This document shows positions 57,622-64,000 of a DNA stretch of 64,000 nucleotides, piece by piece (position 1 is the stretch's first letter; every line of letters starts with the position of its first letter). The DNA comes from Rhabditophanes sp. KR3021 (Eukaryota; Nematoda; Chromadorea; Rhabditida; Alloionematidae). Position numbers and translations under genes: made by a program. Under the pieces are notes generated by a model, which worked only from the letters and a program-made list of their open reading frames with translations, was not told the DNA's origin and searched no databases. The stretch is from contig CAUJLY010000001.1 in assembly GCA_963281155.1 (NCBI GenBank), positions 7,006,001 to 7,070,000 on the forward strand, in the 5' to 3' direction.

Positions 57622-58709
57622 TCAAACTTGATTTTCTTTAATTTCACCATTCTCCTCCACAACTTCTTCCTTAGTCTTTCTATTAATATGAGCCGTCATC
57701 AGCATTTTGGAAGCTTTAGCTCTTCTGTTCTTAAACCAAATCTTGACATTATGATTAGTAACAGATGGAAAAGTCTGTCTATGTTGCAGTCCATTTAACA
57801 AACAAGTATATTGCTCAATCTGTCCTGAAACGGGATTTCGATTTTCTTCGAACCATTGTTCAAGGATCGGAATTTCTGTTACTGGATCGAACATTAATCT
57901 TGAACGAGAATTATGATTCGCATTCTTGATGTCGTAGATACCTTCCAATGGGGTTAATGGATCAAATGGCGATGATGAGGTTATGGATCCAGACCTATTT
58001 GGAGACTGAATTGATGGTGGTGCAATGGGAAGTTCATTGTATTCGAAATTACGTGTCACCAGGTTGTACCAGATGTTGGAGTGGGAAAAAATATTGGCGA
58101 GATCGACGTTAGACCAAGCTGTTGGAGAGAGAGTTGGTGGAGGTACAAAAGTGGGTTGTTCGTAGTTTGTGTTTAAGGAAGTCAGGAACGAAGCATTTGT
58201 TTGTAGGAGTTGTTTATCCAATGGCGAGGTTGCTTCACTTTCTAATTTGACCTTCTTAAAAGGAGGGGAGTCTGTTTGAGATTCTTTCGGATCGCTACAA
58301 AGTTAATTATAATTACAATTTAACTGATATCGCTTACGGTTTGATCATCAGCTTAAAAATCAACTTATTCGATATATCCTGAAAGATGATACTAGCAAGT
58401 TTGGATCTGTCATCCACAATGCAATCTAACGATAAATAATTCCAATGTCCCATCTTTACAAAACCTAAACAATTTCATTAAATACATTCTCTTCGAAAGA
58501 GCAAACTAACATTTAGACCTTCCCACAAACTGCTCCAACCCAGCTGAAATCAACATATGGTCAGCCAATTGCTCAATTGTAGTGGGATTCGAAATCAAGA
58601 CAAAAGTTTCTTTGATTAGAAGACCTTCATGATAACATTGCTGACATTGCGTCATTTTCTCTACAATTACTTTGACGGTGAAGTGGTTGTCCATAAAACT
58701 TGGGGTCAT
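57622..58709 (-). CDS. dve-1: DVE/SATB (compass) family homeodomain protein
   Basis: Three exons (58511-58709, 58338-58464, 57622-58294), introns 46 and 43 nt; 332 residues. The N-terminal about 110 residues (GLEQFVGRSKCFVKMGHWNY … ISNKLIFKLMIKP) correspond to the compass/ULD-type oligomerisation domain. After KKVKLE and a Pro/Ser-rich linker comes an unusual homeodomain (about 235-305) with a long loop between helices 1 and 2 (ILEQWFEENRNP … CLLNGLQHRQTFPSVTNHNV) and recognition helix KIWFKNRRAKASKM. This extended homeodomain and partner domain match defective proventriculus/SATB proteins. In C. elegans DVE-1 acts in the mitochondrial unfolded-protein response. It is shorter than C. elegans DVE-1, with one homeodomain seen. 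TTTCCAG just before the ATG suggests a trans-splice site. Confidence 0.75.
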
Positions 58710-59573
58710 GTTAGCTGGAAAGATAAAATTATTAGAAGGAAATAGTATTGTGAAATTAAATGAAACGTTTAAATTGGTAGATAAAAATTAAAGTGGGAAA
58801 AAATATGTTTGTCAATGTACTGCACGAAATTAAAAAGTGTAATTTGCAGGTTAACGCCAAGTACTTGCTATCTTATAAAATTAAATGTGATAATTGAAGA
58901 GAAAAATATCCTTCCCCTGATTTTGTGCTTTTTAACAGATTCTCAAGACAAAAAATTGGAGAAACATTATTTGAGATTTGCATGGAGTAAGGAGTAAATC
59001 AAATGTCCTATCCTCATCGCTAGTCTTTAGGATGATCAATTATGGTGGTCTAGAATGTAGTGCTACAATGGTGTAGCCACATGCACTTAGACGAGAAGGC
59101 AGTATCATGTATCTTGTGACACAAAAAGTATAGTAAATGTATACAATGAAGGTGGTGGTTTGATGGGTCAGGATAAGGAGTAATTGTCTAATTTAATAAA
59201 AATAAATGTTGATCAACTGTTATTTTTATATTCTTTGTTCCCTTAATAAGTTTAGTTTATATATGATATAGATTATTATTTTGAAATGAACGTCGACTGC
59301 CGAGATATATCTACAGTTGCTTGGTATTAACATCAACGTAATGCGACAAAGCATTGCAAAAGAATGGCCTGGGAAAATAAGGATTGCAGATATGTACATG
59401 TACAAAGCTACACGATTTGGGTAATATAATTTATTTGATATATAAAATGAGACAGGTCTAACAAAATTAATAAAAACACACAACCAACACAAAAAAAGAT
59501 GCAACTAATGATAAAAACTTTTTGTTTAAACAACTACTAATTTGTATAGAATTTATAATTTTCAAGAATATAA
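58710..59573. other. intergenic, no gene supported
   Basis: About 860 bp between the DVE-type gene start and the end of the M3 peptidase homologue. Open frames at 58809 and 59226 show no features. Confidence 0.4.
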
Positions 59574-62500
59574 TTATTCTTTGTCATTAATGCTAACATT
59601 GACCGGTGGATCGTAAAAGTCACAAATAGGCCCAACTGAAGGATCACGTCCCTGGAATTTTCTGTACAATTCTTCCTGTGGTTCAAGAGCACCAGCCTTT
59701 AATAAAGAGTGCTTGAGTCTGTCTCCGGTCGATTTGACATCTTCTTCCTTGTTAAAAGAGTCATGAACATCCAAAGCAAGCATTTCACTCCATAACTTTC
59801 TGTAAACGAACACAATAATCATTAAGCATCAATAAATAAATGAGTTTTTATATACATTTTTGAGTCGTATGCGTCAAATCAAAAAATAACTATTGACCAA
59901 AACAAAACAAAACATAATTCCCTCCAATTTTAAAAGGTCTTAAATTGAAATTTAGAAGTTATGTTCACCATTAAACTTTAGTATATAAGGAGTTGAAAAG
60001 TATAATGAAGTCATTCAAAATATAATGAAATCATCAAAATTTTTGGCGGACAATGATGGCTAAAAAACTTTCTCTTCCAACTAACTTAGATTTTTGGGTG
60101 ACAAGGAGACAAAAGATCGACGGCATTGAGTTATCGGATGGTGACGAAGAGCCTGAAAACATTATTCAAAGCAACACTTTGTTGAAAAGGATGAGTGAAA
60201 TTATGCCCAAAAATGACGGTGATGTTCAAGATGTTGCTGTTGAAGAAAAGACTATAGAAGAATATTTTGAAGATATTTCTTCACTCGAAGATGGAACCGA
60301 ACTCATGAGGCCTTTGGAAAATGTTGGGTATGATGCAGAAGAACCTGACGAAGAAGTCTTTGCAGAAAGACAATAGCCAGCTACCTCTGAAGAAATTAAC
60401 CGCCAAATTTCGTTTGAAGGAAGGACTCAAACAAGGGATGATTTCAATGTTATAAAAAAGCATTTGCCAATGAAAAATTTTCCAGTGCTTAAATTATCAG
60501 ATGGGAGTTCTATGTCTTAAAAACAATTCCGACATGCAACTAATACCCGAAAAATGTCTGGCCAGATCTTTGAGCACATGAACATAATTAAAAAGTATGT
60601 TTTTATTTTATGTTAGTAACCTTTAATTATTTAGAAGTTACTAATGTTTTCGATGAAACTAAAAGAAAGGAAACTAAAGATTGTCGAAGCTATATCAAAA
60701 GTCTAAAGAGTAAATTGCTTAAGGAAGTTCGGTCCTTCGACAGTCTATGGAAGCATTATGAAAGCAATTTCAACTGGCAAGAATAAATTGACAAGGAGTG
60801 ATATAACACACAGTTCAACCTATGAAATTGTTTCTGTTTGTAAAACCTCACAATTTGAATGCAAGAGACATTTGTACACATCAAACTCTTAACCACCGAC
60901 TAGGCCATTTTGTAGCAGAACTACATTATTGCGCGATTGCAGGAAGTTAGAGACAATAAGACCAGATAACTTTAAAGATCTCTGTCAAGATGACTCTTGC
61001 CCAACTGGAGGTATTACCAATTTAGAATTACTCTTAACCTTCTCCGATGTTAAAGCTTATCAAGAAGCAAGGATATGACAACTATATTGAAAAGTGTCTT
61101 AAAGAGATGAAGTACCGAGTTAAAAAGTGGTGAAGTTTTGAAAGAATTCTACAGTACAGGCGTCCAATGTCAATAATTGTATTTTGAAATTGTCTGATTT
61201 TGTAGCTTCAATAAACTTACCTATAATACATTCCCATATAAGGCTGCATTGCAAAGATAGGTGTAAATGAACATGGATGATAGTCGTTTCTGCCCATTTT
61301 GAGCGGGAAATAATCTTTGTACATTTCCCTGTATAAATCAACCCAAAATTTGTCTTTTCTATTCTCCATTTCGTACAGAGATAAATCATAATCAGACCAG
61401 AAGAGAGTTCTATATGTCTCCCAAAGTGAAGCTCTGTTGATAGCTAAACTAGCATTGTTTGCTTTTTCATCTGTTAAAGGAAGTTTGGTGTCTGGGTGTG
61501 GTGAACTGAGGGCAGCAAACAAATTAGGTTTTGAGATGAAGAATTCCATGAATTTAGGGAATAAATCAGCGCCATCCCAATCAGCTGCATACATTGGGGC
61601 CCATGGAATGGAAATGTCACGGTAAGGACTCTGTGAAGACAGCAATTGGATGGCACGCCCAGTTTGGAAGAGTAATTGTTGGAGTTGAGTGTAATGAAGG
61701 TATGAATTTCCTGCGGCGTCAGGTTCATTTGCTGATCCTATCATGTAAACAAGGGCATCTAAGTTCTTTTCCTTATTACCAGGTCTCCCTAACAATGTTG
61801 TCCAATTTCCTCGTTTCCCATCTCTTTGGAAGGGATCTACGTAGATGCGGCCAATATGATTGTGTGTATTCTTGTCTTCTACGTTGTAAATTTTTGCGGA
61901 AGGATGACATTTTTCTAAACCATCTACTTCCACAAAGTTGAGGCCTAGTAAATGCCCAGCTACTTTAGTCATATTGTCGAAAGTTTCCCAGAATGGAAAA
62001 TGCTTCTGCAAGTCAAGGTCATCGACTTCGTAATGGTCGAAAGCTTCTTTCCTGCAAATGTAAAACAAGTCGTGGCATTCAAGGTTTGTTGTAATCATTT
62101 CTTTTCTGCGTGCATATTCATTCCAAGCATCTAATCTGTCGATAAAGACTGGTCTGATTCTTTTGGTGAGTTCAGTAATGAATTTCCTTACTATAGCTGG
62201 TGAGCCAGCCATTTTATTTGACAGGCGATGATCAGCAACGGAAGTATAGCCCAAAGTTTTAGCCATTCCATCATTGTTATGCCTTAATTCTTCGATGTTG
62301 ATAGAATTATTATAAAAGTCATGTTCAAAACTAGCTATAATTCATTTTATAAATTAAAATATTAATGTAAAAAATTGCATGTTTTTCATTTTTAAATTAT
62401 GGTGTTAGTGAAAGACTCTACCAACTCTAGTCTAAGTTTTTGTATGATTGAAATTTGAACATTAACTAAAAGCTATTACTTATCATGGCAATATTTGAAA

Positions 62501-64000
62501 TCAACTGCACATTTACTAATTCATTTAGTTTATTTTAGTGCTAAGATCGCCTCTTATTAGGTGTTTGTTAAGTATATAATTGAGGAAGAAGAAAACTAAA
62601 CGCCCACGCAAGAGAGGAGATGATGAGATTTCTGATCCGTTTGCAAAGAGTCTTAGTATAAACTTAGAGGAGAAAATCGTTTGCTCTGACGATCGAAGAC
62701 CGACCTTAACGAGAAGTAAGAATTTTGTGGGTGGAGTAGGTTTAAAGACTAATTACATCTAATAATTACTTCATTTTAGGACAAATTGCTGATTGGGCAA
62801 ATGATAGGATTGTAGTTGCAAATACTGGATCACCACAGAATAAGTATCAAGCTTAGATGGTAAATTTAAAAGTCTGACGGTGTTTTAGATTCAATCAAAG
62901 CTAAAGATGGAGACAAAAAAGCTGTTTTGTTTATTTGATGACAGCTGGACCGAAGATAAATTCAGGAAGGAGAAAACGGAAGACTTTATCAAAAGAATAT
63001 ATGGTCACAAAGCAGACTTCAAACATGCTGTTGACTTAAAAATGTTGTTCGACCAAAGAATGTCGAATGTATACTTATTAATACTCTAAGACCGGAACTC
63101 ACAAACTCCGACTCCGGTAAGCCTTCATTTGAAGAAGTTCATCTCATGTTTCCGGAAATAAATGACAAAGTCGCTGATTTCATCCCGGGAGAATTCTTTG
63201 GAGCTCATAATGATATTAAAAACTATAATTAATTCTCATTTTTTAGAACACCTAATTTTGATTGATTGGTTTAATAAAGTGTAAAAAGTGTAACTTTAAA
63301 TTTTTTGAAACCCATATTTTGATTGTTATTCTTAATAAACTGTACCTCTACTGGTCCATTTCTCCCACGCTTGAGCTCTGAGCGTTCTATCGGAGCAATA
63401 AGACATAAAAGGCATGACACTCGATGGGCATAGTCTAGCTGCCCATGGCCCTTCCTTGAAATTCTTCTTATCAACCGCCAATTGTTTCAAAACATGATCT
63501 GGAGTCCCTTTCAACACCGCAGGCATGACAACGTTAAATCTGTCATTCTCATTGGTAGCCATGATATTAGCTAAATACTTAGCTCTATATTCATCAATAA
63601 ATCTGTTCCATGAGCCAATTAACTTCCTCGTTTTTTCATCTCTTTTGTCCAAACCGACGGCTCTTTCCTCCAACAAGTAGTACTCAACTAAACGGCTGAT
63701 CCATTTGTTCTTCTCATCTACGTTGTTTGCTAAGCCGATGTTTTCATAGATGTTGCGAAGAGCATCAGTAAAGGCTGGATTCATTAATTTTTCCATTTTG
63801 TCTCTAGCGAGCATTACTTTGAGATGGTGGAGGTCAGAGTCGAAGTCTTTGTCTGAACATTTAGGCCAGTCAGTTAACATTTTGAGTAAGAGTGTGTTGA
63901 AAGCATAATCGACGGTGTATTCCTCTTCGAGAAGTGGTTCTATAACTGTTTCGAAGTCTAAAACTGCGTCAGGATCTTTTGAAAGGGATTCTAAATGTTC
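59574..64000 (-). CDS. M3-family oligopeptidase homologue with destroyed zinc site (5' end outside window)
   Basis: Exons 63346-64000 (runs off the edge), 61221-62334, 59574-59799; introns 1011 and 1421 nt. At least 664 residues are present. Similarity to oligopeptidase A-type M3 peptidases is clear: SRASFEHDFYNNSINIEELR, AKTLGYTSVADHRLSNKM, the RIYVDPFQRDGKRGNWTT block and YYRKLWSEMLALDVHDSF near the end. At the catalytic helix (61655-61669) the family HExGH is FQTGR, so both zinc His and the catalytic Glu are gone. The third ligand Glu region (VELPSQFMENW in bacteria) reads ADLFPKFMEFF. The protein therefore cannot be a conventional metallopeptidase. It may have a binding or scaffold role, perhaps mitochondrial. 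Both introns hold broken genes on the other strand. Confidence 0.82.
60053..60900 (+). pseudogene. broken acidic-protein gene (inside intron)
   Basis: On the + strand inside the 1421-nt intron of the M3 homologue. The ATG at 60053 opens 107 codons (KKLSLPTNLDFWVTRRQK, Asp/Glu-rich middle). The same frame continues past TAG (60374) with ATSEEINRQISFEGRTQTRD and past TAA (60518) with FRHATNTRKMSGQIFEHMN to a GTATGT donor-like site. After a TTATTTAG acceptor, another piece reads FDETKRKETKDCRSYIKSLK … SFDSLWKHYESNFNWQE. Two in-frame stops and a frame change mark it as a decayed spliced gene. Family unknown. Confidence 0.5.
62580..63231 (+). pseudogene. broken spliced gene (inside intron)
   Basis: On the + strand inside the 1011-nt intron of the M3 homologue. 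Exon-like pieces: KKKTKRPRKRGDDEISDPFA … RRPTLTR with donor GTAAGA at 62716; acceptor CATTTTAG joins in frame to RQIADWANDRIVVANTGSPQ. After an in-frame TAG comes donor GTAAAT, then acceptor GTTTTAG and METKKLFCLFDDSWTEDKFR. A frameshift near 63058 leads to INTLRPELTNSDSGKPSFEE … GEFFGAHNDIKNYN, stop about 63231. The conserved splice sites show an ancestral multi-exon gene; one stop and one shift disable it. Family unknown. Confidence 0.5.

Noticed and set aside
59574..64000. CRISPR, bacterial operon or prophage interpretation of the window
   Set aside because: Introns, spliced conserved genes and eukaryote-specific families throughout exclude a prokaryotic origin.

Overview
The window is AT-rich animal DNA, almost certainly from a nematode. 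Introns are very short (typically 42-50 nt), with GTAAG-type donors and TTTCAG/TTTTAG acceptors. Several start codons sit just after an acceptor-like site, as expected for spliced-leader trans-splicing. The gene set also fits: a receptor guanylyl cyclase, serpentine 7TM receptors, a ShKT peptide, a secreted Gln/Pro-rich protein, an IgGFc-binding-like secreted protein and an LRAT-like protein. A free-living or tylenchine-type nematode is possible, but the species cannot be fixed from the sequence.

Layout. 0-10 kb: F-box/WD40 protein (-), NK-2 class homeobox gene (+), a coiled-coil gene with a truncated tandem copy (+), PLAP/Ufd3 (-). 10-16 kb: 7TM receptor (+), secreted Q/P-rich protein (-) with a gene relic in its intron, ShKT peptide (+), TAF4 (-). 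16-21.5 kb: NVL-type AAA ATPase (+), IgGFc-like secreted protein (-), an unrecognised gene with an in-frame TGA, and a decayed copy of the IgGFc-like first exon and promoter. 23-29.6 kb: a nine-exon receptor guanylyl cyclase (+) whose large introns carry gene relics on the opposite strand. 30-35 kb: SAR1 (+), RPL26 (-), 7TM receptor (+), a broken secreted Cys-rich gene. 36-42 kb: LRAT-like protein lacking its catalytic residues (+), a nuclease-family relic (+), a ten-exon adenylyl cyclase (-). 44-50 kb: Q/N-rich protein (+), pre-SET/SET methyltransferase (+), small secreted peptide (+), multipass membrane protein (-). 50-59 kb: saccharopine-dehydrogenase-like oxidoreductase (+), EHD/RME-1 (+) with an HNH endonuclease relic in its big intron, single-pass membrane protein (-), DVE/SATB-type homeobox gene (-). 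59-64 kb: an M3-family peptidase homologue that lost its zinc site (-), whose introns hold two broken genes (+), running off the right edge.

The genes do not form a pathway; the window is mainly housekeeping and signalling genes. Two threads stand out. First, oversized introns of four host genes carry broken coding sequences. The ones whose strand can be read are antisense to the host, and they include an HNH (NUMOD4-HNH-NUMOD1) relic and two members of a GIY-YIG-like family. Second, several enzymes retain their fold but have lost diagnostic active-site residues: M3 peptidase, LRAT-like protein, guanylyl cyclase and the D1 ATPase site of NVL.

Exon boundaries were inferred by hand from splice motifs and reading-frame continuity; no alignment or search was run.
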